NCBI RefSeq assembly: GCF_001940525.2 | Contig: NZ_CP019437.1 | Coordinates: 1,710,501 to 1,774,500 of the forward strand | Direction: 5' to 3' | Length of the DNA stretch: 64,000 nt | DNA from: Thioclava nitratireducens | Lineage (GTDB): Bacteria > Pseudomonadota > Alphaproteobacteria > Rhodobacterales > Rhodobacteraceae | Part shown: in pieces, positions 21,195 to 30,768 of the stretch | Layout: every line of letters starts with the position of its first letter | Position numbering within the stretch: position 1 is the stretch's first letter | Notes under the pieces: model-generated | The model's database searches: none | What the model saw: the letters and a program-made list of their open reading frames with translations, nothing else | What the model was told of the DNA's origin: nothing | Program-made: the position numbers and the translations under genes

Positions 21195-22166
21195 TCATTC
21201 GATCCGGGCGGTGGCTGATCGACGGGCGATCACCGCGCCGTCGCGGCGCAGCGCGATCTGGCCCGCGTAGGGACCTTTGGGCCAGCCGTCAGGCGGGGTC
21301 TTTTTGCCGACATAGCGGAAGAACCGGGCCTTGGGTGCGTCGACCTCGCTGGTCGTACTGATGCTGATCCCATCCGGGCCGGTGATCTCGAAACTGATCG
21401 TGTCTCCCGCACGCAGGCCGAAGCCGTAGCCCCAGAAGATGAGGGCGGGTCCGGTTTCGCGGGGCGGCGGCAGGGGGTCGCCGGCGAGGATCGCGTTGAA
21501 GCGCGGCGGTGCGGCGGTGAACCCGTTCGCGAGCCAGCCGCTTGGTGTGTAGGGGAAAGGATCGGACCAGAGACTCTGCGATGCGGCAGCCGCGCAGGTG
21601 TCCTGCATCTCAGGGTCGAAGGGATCAACGACCGTGCCCTCATGGCGCAGCGACAGATGCAGATGCGGGAATTCCGCCTGACCCGATTGGCCGACGAGGC
21701 CGAGCGGGGTGCCCGCCTCGACCCGCGCGCCACGTGCAACGGAAATCGAGCCTTCGCGCAGATGGCAATACTGAGTCTGCCAGCCGCGTCCTAGATCGAT
21801 GACGATCCCGTTGCCGCATTCCTTGCCCGCGACCATTCGTCCGCTGACATAAGCCCCGTCGGGCTCTCCATCGCGGGTGGCGACGACCCGGCCCGGGGCG
21901 GCGGCGATCACCTTCACGCCCTCCTGCATCTGCGCTTCGGTCAGGAGCGCGAAATCGGTGCCCTTGTGGCCGTCATAGGTCAGCCCGCCGCAACCCGCAT
22001 CGCGCGCGCCGGGACCGGGGTCGCGGTCGACGTAATTCTGGATGTAGCAATCCTGGCCAAGGGTGCAGTCGACCGGCATTTGCAGCGTCGGCGCGTCAAA
22101 TAGAAAAGTCCCGGCCATGCAGGGCATGGCCGGGACGAGAAGGCTTATCACTACCGCGTGGAGCAC
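21195..22166 (-). CDS. Secreted M23 family metallopeptidase
   Basis: A 323-residue protein with an N-terminal hydrophobic signal (MLHAVVISLLVPAMPCMAG) and a zinc peptidase domain of the lysostaphin/LytM type. HKGTDFAL carries the first His and Asp ligands and HLHLS the last pair. After the domain there is a region (about residues 200-320) that looks like a beta-rich substrate-recognition part. Such enzymes cut peptidoglycan cross-links in the periplasm. The start is a GTG 8 bases after the clpA stop, so the gene is likely the second in a clpA operon. Several cysteines (CTLGQDC, KECGNG, DTCAAA) suggest disulphides. Confidence 0.9.
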   Translation of the reverse strand: MLHAVVISLLVPAMPCMAGTFLFDAPTLQMPVDCTLGQDCYIQNYVDRDPGPGARDAGCGGLTYDGHKGTDFALLTEAQMQEGVKVIAAAPGRVVATRDGEPDGAYVSGRMVAGKECGNGIVIDLGRGWQTQYCHLREGSISVARGARVEAGTPLGLVGQSGQAEFPHLHLSLRHEGTVVDPFDPEMQDTCAAAASQSLWSDPFPYTPSGWLANGFTAAPPRFNAILAGDPLPPPRETGPALIFWGYGFGLRAGDTISFEITGPDGISISTTSEVDAPKARFFRYVGKKTPPDGWPKGPYAGQIALRRDGAVIARRSATARIE

Positions 22167-22174
22167 GGCCTAGA

Positions 22175-24493
22175 TCATTCGGCGGTCAGCAGGCGCGGCT
22201 TGGAGCCGGAGATCCGCTTCTTGCCCGGTTCCTCGACCTTGATGACGATCTTGTCCTCCTTGATCGAGACCTTGGCGACACCGCCCTTCGTGAGCTTGCC
22301 GAAGAGCAGCTCTTCGGCGAGCGGCTTCTTGATATGCTCCTGAATGACCCGGCCCAGCGGACGCGCGCCCATCTTGTCGTCGTAGCCCTTCTCGGCGAGC
22401 CAATTGGCGGCGGCCGGGGTGAGCTCGATATGGACGTTGCGGTCGATGAGCTGCGCTTCGAGTTGCAGCACGAACTTGTCGACCACCTGCAAGATCACCT
22501 CGCGCGGCAGCGGCGCGAAGCTGACCACCGCGTCCAGACGGTTGCGGAACTCGGGCGTGAAGGTCCGCTCGATCGCGGCCATATCCTCGCCTTCGCGCCG
22601 ATCGCGCCCGAAGCCGATTGCGGTCTTCGCCTGTTCGGCGGCGCCCGCATTCGAGGTCATGATCAGGATCACGTTGCGGAAGTCGACGGTCCGGCCGTTA
22701 TGGTCGGTGAGCTTCCCGTGATCCATCACCTGCAGCAGGATGTTGTAGACATCCGGGTGGGCCTTTTCGATCTCGTCGAGCAGCAGCACGCAATGCGGGT
22801 GCTGGTCGACGCTGTCGGTCAGCATGCCCCCCTGATCGAAGCCGACATAGCCCGGAGGCGCACCGATCAGACGCGAGACCGCGTGCTTCTCCATGTATTC
22901 CGACATGTCGAAGCGCATCAGTTCCACGCCGAGCGTATCGGCGAGCTGCTTGGCGACCTCGGTCTTGCCGACACCGGTCGGACCCGCGAAGAGGTAGTTG
23001 CCGATCGGCTTCTCCGGCTCGCGCAGACCCGCACGGGCCAGCTTGATCGCGGAGGACAGCGTCTCGATCGCCTTGTCCTGGCCGAACACGACGCGCTTGA
23101 GGGACTTCTCGAGATCCTTGAGCACCTCGGCATCGTCCTTCGAGACCGATTTCGGCGGGATCCGCGCGATCTTGGCGACGACCGCCTCGATCTCTTTCGG
23201 GCCGATAGTCTTGCGCCGCTTGCTTTCGGCCACGAGATGTTGGGCCGCGCCCGCCTCGTCGATCACGTCGATCGCCTTGTCGGGCAGCTTGCGGTCATGG
23301 ACATATCGCGCCGACAGTTCCACCGCCGTCTTGATGGCGTCGTTGGTGTAGCGGATGTCGTGGTGCTTCTCGAAATAAGGCTTCAGCCCCATCAGGATCT
23401 TGATGGAATCCGGCACCGAGGGCTCGTTCACGTCGATCTTCTGGAACCGGCGGCTCAGCGCGCGATCCTTTTCGAAGTGCTGGCGGAACTCCTTGTAGGT
23501 GGTAGAGCCCATGGTGCGCAGCTTGCCGCCCTGAAGCGCGGGCTTCAGGAGGTTCGAGGCATCCATGGCACCACCCGAGGTCGCGCCCGCACCGATCACG
23601 GTGTGGATCTCATCGATGAAGAGGATCGCGTCGGGATGCTCTTCAAGCTCCTTCACCACGGCCTTCAGGCGCTCTTCGAAGTCGCCGCGATAGCGGGTGC
23701 CGGCGAGCAGTGCGCCCATATCCAGCGAGTAGATCGTCGAATTGGCGAGAATTTCCGGAGTCTCCCCGCGGGTGATCTTCAGCGCGAGGCCTTCCGCGAT
23801 CGCGGTCTTGCCCACGCCGGGATCGCCCACCAGAAGCGGGTTGTTCTTGCGGCGGCGGCAGAGGACCTGAATGCAGCGCTCGACCTCATGCTCGCGCCCG
23901 ATCAGCGGGTCGACATCGCCCTTCTCGGATTTCGCGTTGAGATTCACGCAGTATTTCTCGAGCGCGGAATCCTTGGCTTCGGCCTGGGTCGCCCCTTCGG
24001 CCTTGGCCTCTTCCTCGGCACCCGACACCGGGCGCGTTTCGCCAAACTCCGGATCCTTCGCCACGCCATGCGCGATGAAGTTCACCGCGTCGTAGCGGGT
24101 CATGTCCTGCTCTTGCAGGAAGTAGGCGGCGTTGCTTTCGCGCTCGGCGAAGATCGCGACGAGCACATTCGCCCCGGTGACTTCCGAGCGGCCCGAGCTT
24201 TGGACATGGATGGCCGCGCGCTGGATCACGCGCTGGAAGGCGGCGGTCGGCACGGCTTCCGAGCCTTCGATTTCGGTCACGAGGGTGGACAGTTCATCAT
24301 CGATGAACTCCACCAAGGTCTGGCGCAATTCGTCGGTATCGACGGCGCAGGCCTTCATCACCCGCGCGGCGTCCGGCTCGTCGATCAAGGCGAGGAGCAG
24401 GTGTTCTAGCGTCGCGAGTTCATGCTTTCGGGCATTGGCGAGCGCCAGCGCCCCGTGGATTGCCTGTTCGAGCGTATTGGAAAACGACGGCAT
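22175..24493 (-). CDS. clpA: ATP-dependent Clp protease ATP-binding subunit ClpA
   Basis: A 772-residue AAA+ unfoldase that feeds substrates to ClpP. The N-terminal Clp-N repeat ([18 protein letters not shown], where the ClpS adaptor docks) is followed by the first AAA domain with [16 protein letters not shown] and [13 protein letters not shown] second AAA domain has [11 protein letters not shown] and [13 protein letters not shown], and the C-terminus is the D2 small domain. Length matches ClpA (about 760-775) rather than ClpB, and the ClpB coiled-coil insert is absent. AAAGGAG lies 7 bases before the ATG. No clpS gene is adjacent here, although it often is in relatives. Confidence 0.97.
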   Translation of the reverse strand: MPSFSNTLEQAIHGALALANARKHELATLEHLLLALIDEPDAARVMKACAVDTDELRQTLVEFIDDELSTLVTEIEGSEAVPTAAFQRVIQRAAIHVQSSGRSEVTGANVLVAIFAERESNAAYFLQEQDMTRYDAVNFIAHGVAKDPEFGETRPVSGAEEEAKAEGATQAEAKDSALEKYCVNLNAKSEKGDVDPLIGREHEVERCIQVLCRRRKNNPLLVGDPGVGKTAIAEGLALKITRGETPEILANSTIYSLDMGALLAGTRYRGDFEERLKAVVKELEEHPDAILFIDEIHTVIGAGATSGGAMDASNLLKPALQGGKLRTMGSTTYKEFRQHFEKDRALSRRFQKIDVNEPSVPDSIKILMGLKPYFEKHHDIRYTNDAIKTAVELSARYVHDRKLPDKAIDVIDEAGAAQHLVAESKRRKTIGPKEIEAVVAKIARIPPKSVSKDDAEVLKDLEKSLKRVVFGQDKAIETLSSAIKLARAGLREPEKPIGNYLFAGPTGVGKTEVAKQLADTLGVELMRFDMSEYMEKHAVSRLIGAPPGYVGFDQGGMLTDSVDQHPHCVLLLDEIEKAHPDVYNILLQVMDHGKLTDHNGRTVDFRNVILIMTSNAGAAEQAKTAIGFGRDRREGEDMAAIERTFTPEFRNRLDAVVSFAPLPREVILQVVDKFVLQLEAQLIDRNVHIELTPAAANWLAEKGYDDKMGARPLGRVIQEHIKKPLAEELLFGKLTKGGVAKVSIKEDKIVIKVEEPGKKRISGSKPRLLTAE

Positions 24494-24754
24494 TATCTGC
24501 TCCTTTCCTCGAAGGGCGGCGCGGGAGGATACCCAGCCTAGTGTTGCCCTATAAGATTAAAGTTCGGTGGAATTCGTCGCGCTTCAAGTCTTTTCATGCC
24601 CAAAAACCGATCGGACTCCGATTCGTACGGAAAAAACGATCATTTAGCGGGCGCGACGGTGCAGGGATACCGATGAGGCGCGCAATATCTAGGGGAGTTG
24701 CGTTTGACCTCTCCCATATGGGGAGGGTTTTCGCGGGTTCAAGCGCTCTGACGG

Positions 24755-26143
24755 TTACTTGGGCGACTCGGCGCGGCTTTGCGCGGTGTCGTGCTGCGTG
24801 TCCTCGTGGACTGGCGGGCGGCGCGCAGCACTTTGGTGCAGTTCCGCCGCCAGTTCGGCGTCTTCGGGGTCGGTTTTGCCCTTGGATGCGGGCGCCTCGC
24901 CGGGGCGCTTGGTGGCTCTCGTTCCCGAGGAAGCATCCTCTCTCTTTTGGGACGCGTCCTCCTCGTCCTCGTCGCCTTCCTCCTCGAGCTCCGCCTCGGA
25001 ATGGGCGGCTGGCGAATGTTCCAGCAGCAGCGCGATGATGTCGGTCCGGGTCAGGATGCCGACGAGCCGCCCGCTTTCGGTCACGGGCACGACCCGCGCC
25101 TCGCGTCGCGCCAGCCGTTCGAGCAATTGGCCCACCGGCGTGTCGCCCTCGACGGTCTCGATATCGGTATGGAAGATCGCGCGCACCTCGGCCTCGGGCG
25201 GGGCGGCGCGGAACCGCAGGGGGCGGCGCAGGATGTCGAACTCCTTGAACAGCTCTTCGAGCGCGTCATGCTGATCGACCACGCCCAGATAGTATCCCGA
25301 ATTGTCGACCACCGGCAGGGTGTGGACGTTGAGCGCGGTCATCTTGCGCACGATCTCGGACAGCGGCGCTTCGGGGCTGACGGTCACCGGGTTCTGCGTC
25401 ATCAGATCGCGCACATGCGTGTCGGCCAGAAGCGACTCGGCGGCGCGGTGTTCGGCCACCGCCATGAGCCGCGCCAGATCGGCGGGGTCCATGTTGGCCG
25501 ACTGGTTGAACTCGACCAGCAGGTTCGACAGGTCGCGCTGACTGAGCGAGCGGGCCGGGCCGCGCGCACGTCCGACATGGGCCGGGGAATAGGCGAGAGG
25601 GCGCGTCGGGTAGGAAATCCCGAAGAGCCGGTTCCAGACCATTGCGAACCCGATCATCAGCACCGTCATCACCGCGATCGGGAAGATCGCGAAATCGAAG
25701 CCGAGACGCCGCCCCGCCTCGTGTTCCAAGATCACGAGCAGCGCGATCCCGGCGGCTGGCGGATGCAGCGCGCGCGCGGCCATCATCGCCGCGATCGACC
25801 CGCCCACTGCGAGCCCGTCCGCATAGGGTGGAGGGGTCACCATCAGCACCGCGACCGGCACCACGGCGGAGATCATCATCCCCATCATCGCGGACCACGG
25901 CTGCGCCAGCGGCGAGTTCGGCAGAACGAACAGGAGAACCGCCATCGAGGCGAAGCTGGACACGAGATAGATCCCGGCCTGTCGTGAATGGGGCAAGGTG
26001 GCCACGATGAAGGTCACGACGAGGATCGCCACTCCTGCGCCCACCGCGCCGCGCAGGATGTCGACCGCGGGCCTACGCCCCATGGAGGGGCCGAAGCGGC
26101 GCAGCTGGCGGCGGACATTCTTGGGCAGGCGTGAGATCGGCAT
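24755..26143 (-). CDS. HPP family membrane protein with two CBS domains
   Basis: A 462-residue protein. Residues about 25-175 contain the four-helix HPP domain (SRQAGIYLVSSFASMAVLLF, LPNSPLAQPWSAMMG). Two CBS repeats follow (RDLMTQNPVTVSPEAPLSEI and FHTDIETVEGDTPVGQLLE), each ending in a typical GVVDQHD or GILTRTD signature, and then an acidic, low-complexity tail (EEEGDEDEEDASQ). HPP proteins are proposed nitrite or other anion transporters in plants and bacteria; CBS pairs bind adenosyl ligands and would gate activity. It is divergent from the first TPR-sulfotransferase gene, with about 200 bases between them. Confidence 0.9.
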   Translation of the reverse strand: MPISRLPKNVRRQLRRFGPSMGRRPAVDILRGAVGAGVAILVVTFIVATLPHSRQAGIYLVSSFASMAVLLFVLPNSPLAQPWSAMMGMMISAVVPVAVLMVTPPPYADGLAVGGSIAAMMAARALHPPAAGIALLVILEHEAGRRLGFDFAIFPIAVMTVLMIGFAMVWNRLFGISYPTRPLAYSPAHVGRARGPARSLSQRDLSNLLVEFNQSANMDPADLARLMAVAEHRAAESLLADTHVRDLMTQNPVTVSPEAPLSEIVRKMTALNVHTLPVVDNSGYYLGVVDQHDALEELFKEFDILRRPLRFRAAPPEAEVRAIFHTDIETVEGDTPVGQLLERLARREARVVPVTESGRLVGILTRTDIIALLLEHSPAAHSEAELEEEGDEDEEDASQKREDASSGTRATKRPGEAPASKGKTDPEDAELAAELHQSAARRPPVHEDTQHDTAQSRAESPK

Positions 26144-26275
26144 CGGTTCGCTGGGTTTGAATTCGCGACAGGTATCGCGCCTGCCACGCGCGGATGCAAG
26201 CGCGGGGGCGGCGAGAGGCCGGGCGGCGGGAACGCCATCTCAGGGCTAAACGCTCCCCGAAGCCCGTCTGGCATC

Positions 26276-26303
26276 TTGCCATCAGGCGCGGCGCGTCTAT
26301 GGT
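26276..26303 (+). promoter_or_regulatory. Sigma-70-type promoter of the first TPR-sulfotransferase gene
   Basis: TTGCCA at 26276-26281, 16 bases, then TATGGT at 26298-26303, about 44 bases before the ATG at 26347. The same TTGnCA-N16-TATGGT arrangement, with a related GC-rich spacer, lies before the paralogous gene at 28314, which supports it as a real promoter. Confidence 0.6.
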
Positions 26304-26346
26304 CGGGCGCGAATTCTCAGGTAGGACAAAAAACGGGGAGAGCGCG

Positions 26347-28140
26347 ATGGCCGGACCGATAGACAAGACGCTGCGCGCGGCGAAGACCCATGCAAAAAGC
26401 GGAGCTTTCGCGGAGGCCGAGGCGCTCTATCGCGAGGTTCTCGCGCGATTTCCCGGCAACAAGCGCGCGCAGGCCGGGCTGGCCGAGATCGCGCAATCGC
26501 GCGCGAGCCGCCCGGTGAACCCGCCGCGCCCGGTGATCAACAAGCTCTTCGGGCTCAAGAAGTCGGGCCGTGACCGCGAGGCCGCCGAGGCCGCCGCCCG
26601 CGTTCTCAAGGAATTTCCGCGTGCGCCGGCAGCAATGGAAGTGCGTGCCGCGGCGCTCTCGGCTTTGGGCGATCACGAGGGGGCCGCGGCGCTCTTTCGC
26701 GAACTGGTAGGTATGTTTCCCGACGCGCCCGATGCTCACGGCAGCTACGGCAACGAGTTGATGGCGCTGAATCGTGACGACGAAGCCGTGGTCGAATTCG
26801 AGCGCGTTCTGGAATTGCGCCCAGGCGACCCGGTTGCGCTCAACAATATCGGTAACGCCAAGCGCCGCGCGGGTGAGCAAAGCGAGGCGCTCGAGATGTA
26901 TCGCGCCGCCCATGAGGCCGCGCCCGATTTTGTCGAGGCACAGCTGAACCTCGCCAACGTGCTCGTCCTGAGCCATAAAGCGCAAGAGGCCGAGCCTCAT
27001 CTGTTGGAAGTTCTTGCGAAGTTGCCCGACAATTTCCGCGCCTTGACGACGATGGGCGACGTGCGACGCGATCTCGGCGACAAGCCGGGTGCGATCGACT
27101 ATTACAAGCGTGCGCTCGCAATCAATCCCGACCATACCGAAGCGCTGGCGTCGCTGATTATGGCGACGCGTATTTCCGAAGGCGATCCTCTCGTCGCACG
27201 CCTTGAAGGTCTGCTTGAGGCACCGCATCATTCGGAGAGGGAACGGGTCCGATACGAATTCGCCCTGGGCAAAGCCTATGAGGATATCGGCGACATCGAC
27301 AAATCCTTCGCTTTCTATGCACGCGGCAATGCGCGTCGCAAAGAGCTGCTGGGCTACACGATCGAACAGGACGAGACGCTGTTCGCGCAGATCGAGCAGG
27401 CCTTCCCGGCCGTGCCTGCAGCCATTCCCGACGCCGCGCAAGATGGCCCGGAGCCGATCTTCATCGTCGGCCTGCCGCGCTCCGGCACGACGCTGAGCGA
27501 ACAGATCGTGAGCGCCCATCCGATGGTCGCGCCGGGCGGCGAGTTGATTGAACTCGGCAGCCCATTGTCCCAAATCGACTGGTCGAATCCAGAGGACTTC
27601 CGCGCGAAGGCAGAGGAGATCCGCGCCGAATATCGCGAGGTTCTGCGCGCGCACGCCAAAGGCGCGCCTTTCGTGACCGACAAGATGCCGCTCAACTTCC
27701 GCTGGGTCGGGGCGATCCGGGCGCTGTTCCCCAAGGCAAAGATCATCCATCTTCAGCGCGATCCGCGCGCGGTGATCTGGTCGATCTATCGGTTGAATTT
27801 CGGCTCCGATGGCAACGCCTACGCGCATAGCCTCGATGATCTGGTGGCTTATCGGGCGTTGCATCAGGACCTGATGGCGCATTGGAAATCGCTCTTCGCC
27901 GAGACGATTTACGACCTGAACTACGAGCGTCTGGTGGAAAATCCGGAGACCGAAATTCGCGCGCTGCTCGACTATCTCGAATTGCCCTTCGACGAGGCTT
28001 GCCTTCGCCCGCAGGACAACAAGCGCATCGCCCGCACCGCATCGCGCGATCAGGTGGTCAAACCGATCTACAAGGGCAGTTCTCAGGCGTGGGAGAAATA
28101 CGCCCCGTATCTGGAGGCGGCATTCGCGAAGCTCGACTGA
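26347..28140 (+). CDS. TPR-repeat sulfotransferase family protein
   Basis: A 597-residue protein. The N-terminal half consists of tetratricopeptide repeats (AEAEALYREVLARFPGN, DEAVVEFERVLELRPGDP, GAIDYYKRALAINPDH). The C-terminal half, from about residue 370, is a sulfotransferase domain with the 5'-phosphosulfate loop FIVGLPRSGTT and the 3'-phosphate segment LQRDPRAVIWSIYR. It would transfer sulfate from PAPS to a carbohydrate, lipid or peptide; the acceptor is unknown. The ATG at 26347 has GGGGAG at 26335-26340, 6 bases away. A paralogue follows, with an identical C-terminal segment (YKGSSQAWEKYAPYLEA), so the pair arose by tandem duplication. Confidence 0.92.
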   Translation: MAGPIDKTLRAAKTHAKSGAFAEAEALYREVLARFPGNKRAQAGLAEIAQSRASRPVNPPRPVINKLFGLKKSGRDREAAEAAARVLKEFPRAPAAMEVRAAALSALGDHEGAAALFRELVGMFPDAPDAHGSYGNELMALNRDDEAVVEFERVLELRPGDPVALNNIGNAKRRAGEQSEALEMYRAAHEAAPDFVEAQLNLANVLVLSHKAQEAEPHLLEVLAKLPDNFRALTTMGDVRRDLGDKPGAIDYYKRALAINPDHTEALASLIMATRISEGDPLVARLEGLLEAPHHSERERVRYEFALGKAYEDIGDIDKSFAFYARGNARRKELLGYTIEQDETLFAQIEQAFPAVPAAIPDAAQDGPEPIFIVGLPRSGTTLSEQIVSAHPMVAPGGELIELGSPLSQIDWSNPEDFRAKAEEIRAEYREVLRAHAKGAPFVTDKMPLNFRWVGAIRALFPKAKIIHLQRDPRAVIWSIYRLNFGSDGNAYAHSLDDLVAYRALHQDLMAHWKSLFAETIYDLNYERLVENPETEIRALLDYLELPFDEACLRPQDNKRIARTASRDQVVKPIYKGSSQAWEKYAPYLEAAFAKLD

Positions 28141-28160
28141 TGTTCGGTCTTCGGCCTAAC

Positions 28161-28184
28161 TGCGCCCGCTCCTCTGCGGGCGCA
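28161..28184 (+). terminator. Possible terminator hairpin after the first TPR-sulfotransferase gene
   Basis: A 9-bp stem (28161-28169 with 28176-28184) and a 6-base loop, followed by TTTCGC rather than a full T run, 20 bases after the stop codon. It may end most transcripts before the downstream promoter at 28260. Confidence 0.45.
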
Positions 28185-28259
28185 TTTCGCTGAGCGTTCC
28201 GTTCGGACGGTCTTCGTTCCCGTTTGTCGGCGCCCCTCCCGGTGGCGCTGCTGCCGTGC

Positions 28260-28287
28260 TTGTCATCGCGCGGCGGCTCGCTATGGT
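28260..28287 (+). promoter_or_regulatory. Sigma-70-type promoter of the second TPR-sulfotransferase gene
   Basis: TTGTCA at 28260-28265, 16 bases, TATGGT at 28282-28287, about 27 bases before the ATG at 28314. It differs from the promoter of the upstream paralogue at one base in the hexamers and shares the motif CTATGGTCGGG. Confidence 0.6.
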
Positions 28288-28313
28288 CGGGTCGATTTCG
28301 CGAAGGAGAGCCG

Positions 28314-30070
28314 ATGGCCGGGTCCGTTGACAAGATGCTGCTCGCCGCACGTGGCCATGCCAAGCGCGGGGAATACCGGCAGGCCGAGGCGCTTTACCGT
28401 GACGTGCTCGGCCGTTTTCCGGGCAACAGGCGCGCCAAGGCGGGGCTAGAAGCGCTCGCGCAGGTCAGCAAGGCGAAACCGGCCGCGGGGCCGCCACGAG
28501 CGCTGCTGCAGCAGTTGATGGGGTTGATGCAGACGGGGCGCAACCGCGAGCTCGTCCAGCAGACGAAACGGGCGCTGACAGAGTATCCGGAGGCCATCCT
28601 CTTGCTCGAATTAAAAGCTGCGGGGGAGGGGGCCTGGGCGATCACGACGCTGCAGCCGAGACCTATCGCCGCCTGGTCTCCCTGCGGCCCGATCACGCCG
28701 ACACCCACGGCAACCTGGGCAATGAACTGATGGAACTGGGGCGCTTCGAAGACGCGATCGCGTCGTTCGACCGCGTATTGGCGCTGCGCCCGGGTGACCC
28801 CGTGGCGCTGAACAATCAGGGCAATGCCTTCCTCGCGCTCGGCCGCGAGATCGAGGCGCGCAAACGGTTCGAGGCGGCGCTGGAGGCCGTAGCGGACGAT
28901 AAGCTCACTGGCGATGCGATGTCTGGGGCCGCACAAGCGCGGTCGCCCGACCCGCGCCATGTCTTCGCGTTGAACAACCTTGGCAACATTCTACTCGCCG
29001 AAGGCGACATCGCCGGGGCACGGACGCGGTTCGAGGCGGCGCTCGCGGCCGACCCGAGCTATGCTGAGGCGTGGTGGAATCTCTCTCGCCTGCATGGCTT
29101 CGCGCCGGACGATCCGCTGCTTTCGCAACTCGAGGCGCAGGTCGCGGCGGAGGCGCATTCCGAGCATGACCTGATGCTGCTCGAATTCGCGCTCGCCAAG
29201 GCGATGCACGATGTGGGCGGGACGGAGCGGGCCTTCGCGCTCTGGCAGTCGGCCAATGCGCGGCGCAAGGCTGAACTGGGCTATGACATCGCGCAGGATC
29301 GCAAGCTCTTTGCGCAGCTGCGCGAGCGTTTTGCCGCGCCCCATCCGCCAATCCCTGAGACAGAGACCGACAAGGCCGCACCGGTGCCGATCTTCCTGCT
29401 GGGCCTTCCGCGCTCGGGCACGACGCTGATCGAGCAGATCGTTACCCAGCACAGTCAGGTCGCGCCCGGAGATGAGATCGCCACGCTCGATCGCGAGATG
29501 AGTGCGCTCGACTGGTGCGACCCGGAGGCGCTTAGCCGGGAGGCGGGGCGGGTACGTTCCGCCTATTACGAGACGCTCACCAGGCTGGCCGATGGCAAGC
29601 CGTTCGTGACCGACAAGATGCCGCTCAATTTCCGCTGGATCGGAGCGATCCGGGCGCTGTTTCCGCGCGCTTCGATCGTGCATGTCCATCGCGATCCGCG
29701 CGCGACCCTCTGGTCGATCTATCGCAACTTCTTTTCCAGCACGGGCAATGGCTACGCACATGATCTGGACGATCTCGTGGCCTATCACGGGCTCTATCGC
29801 GATCTGATGGCGCATTGGGCGGTGCAGCCCGGTGCGATCGTCGATTGCGACTATGAGGCGCTGACGGAAGCCCCTGAGGCGCGCAGCCGCGCGCTGATCG
29901 ATGCGCTCGGGCTGCGCTGGGAAGACGCCTGCCTGCGCCCGCAGGACAACGCCCGCGCGGTCGCGACGACATCGGACACGCAGGTGCGCAAGCCCATCTA
30001 CAAGGGCAGTTCACAGGCATGGGAGAAATATGCGCCCTATCTGGAGGCCGCTTTCGCGAAGCTAGACTAA
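28314..30070 (+). pseudogene. Second TPR-repeat sulfotransferase, interrupted by a one-base frameshift
   Basis: Tandem paralogue of the gene at 26347. The ATG at 28314 has AAGGAGAG just upstream and opens a frame through the first TPRs up to LELKAAGEG. The protein then continues in the -1 frame as LGDHDAAAETYRRLV, aligned with LGDHEGAAALFRELV of the paralogue, and remains open to 30070. The switch lies in the G runs at 28622-28626 and 28628-28632; one extra G would give one protein of about 585 residues. As written, the first frame stops at 28730. The C-terminal part keeps the sulfotransferase loops FLLGLPRSGTT and HRDPRATLWSIYR. It is either a recent pseudogene or a homopolymer base-call error. 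Confidence 0.85.
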
Positions 30071-30078
30071 GCGCGGGC

Positions 30079-30106
30079 TTGTGGCGTGAGGAAGGCTCGC
30101 TAAGCT
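30079..30106 (+). promoter_or_regulatory. Candidate promoter of the LysE-family gene
   Basis: TTGTGG at 30079-30084, 16 bases, TAAGCT at 30101-30106, 27 bases before the ATG at 30133. Spacing and the GGCTCGC sequence before the -10 resemble the promoters of the two genes upstream; the hexamers are weaker. Confidence 0.4.
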
Positions 30107-30132
30107 GACCGCACCCATAGGAAAGTCCCGCC

Positions 30133-30765
30133 ATGCCCGAACTCTCACATATGCTCGCTTTCGGTGCCGTGGCGCTTGCGATGGTGCTGAGCCCCGGTCC
30201 GAACATGATCTATCTCGTCTCGCGCACGATCTGCCAAGGGCGGCGCGCGGGGCTGGTCTCGCTGGGCGGGGTGGCATTGGGGTTCGTCTTCTACATGCTC
30301 TGTGCCGCCTTCGGGATCACCGCAGTCGTTCTTGCCGTGCCTTATGCCTATGACGCGCTGCGGATTGCCGGGGCGCTCTATCTGTTCTGGCTGGCATGGC
30401 AGGCCGTGCGACCGGGCGGGCGCTCTGCCTTCGAGACGCGCGAGTTGCCGGTCGACGGGCCGCGCAAGCTGTTCTTGATGGGGTTCGTCACCAACCTGCT
30501 CAATCCCAAGATCGCGGTGATGTATCTGTCGCTGCTGCCGCAATTCATCGACCCCGCAGCCGGATCGGTGCTGGCGCAATCTCTGGCGCTTGGCGCGGTG
30601 CAGATCGTGATCTCGGTGAGCGTGAATGTCGCCATCGTGATCGGCGCAGGCGCAATGGCCCGGTTCCTCACGACGCGTCCGCTCTGGATGCGGGTGCAAT
30701 GCTGGGCAATGGGGACGGTGCTCGCCGCGTTGGCGCTGAGCGTGTTGCGCGATGCGCGGCGGTGA
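30133..30765 (+). CDS. LysE family translocator
   Basis: A 210-residue inner-membrane protein with about six helices. The N-terminal signature (SPGPNMIYLVSRTICQGRRAGLVSLGG) is the conserved LysE/RhtB segment, and FVTNLLNPKIAVMYLSLLPQF is the second family motif. Members export amino acids such as lysine, threonine or homoserine lactones; the substrate here cannot be told. Length (about 205-210) is normal. It is convergent with gloB, with only 3 bases between the stops. Confidence 0.95.
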   Translation: MPELSHMLAFGAVALAMVLSPGPNMIYLVSRTICQGRRAGLVSLGGVALGFVFYMLCAAFGITAVVLAVPYAYDALRIAGALYLFWLAWQAVRPGGRSAFETRELPVDGPRKLFLMGFVTNLLNPKIAVMYLSLLPQFIDPAAGSVLAQSLALGAVQIVISVSVNVAIVIGAGAMARFLTTRPLWMRVQCWAMGTVLAALALSVLRDARR

Positions 30766-30768
30766 GGT

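Noticed and set aside
24494..24754. A clpS gene beside clpA
   Set aside because: The 261-base gap holds no frame with the ClpS pattern on either strand; the next gene is the HPP-CBS protein.
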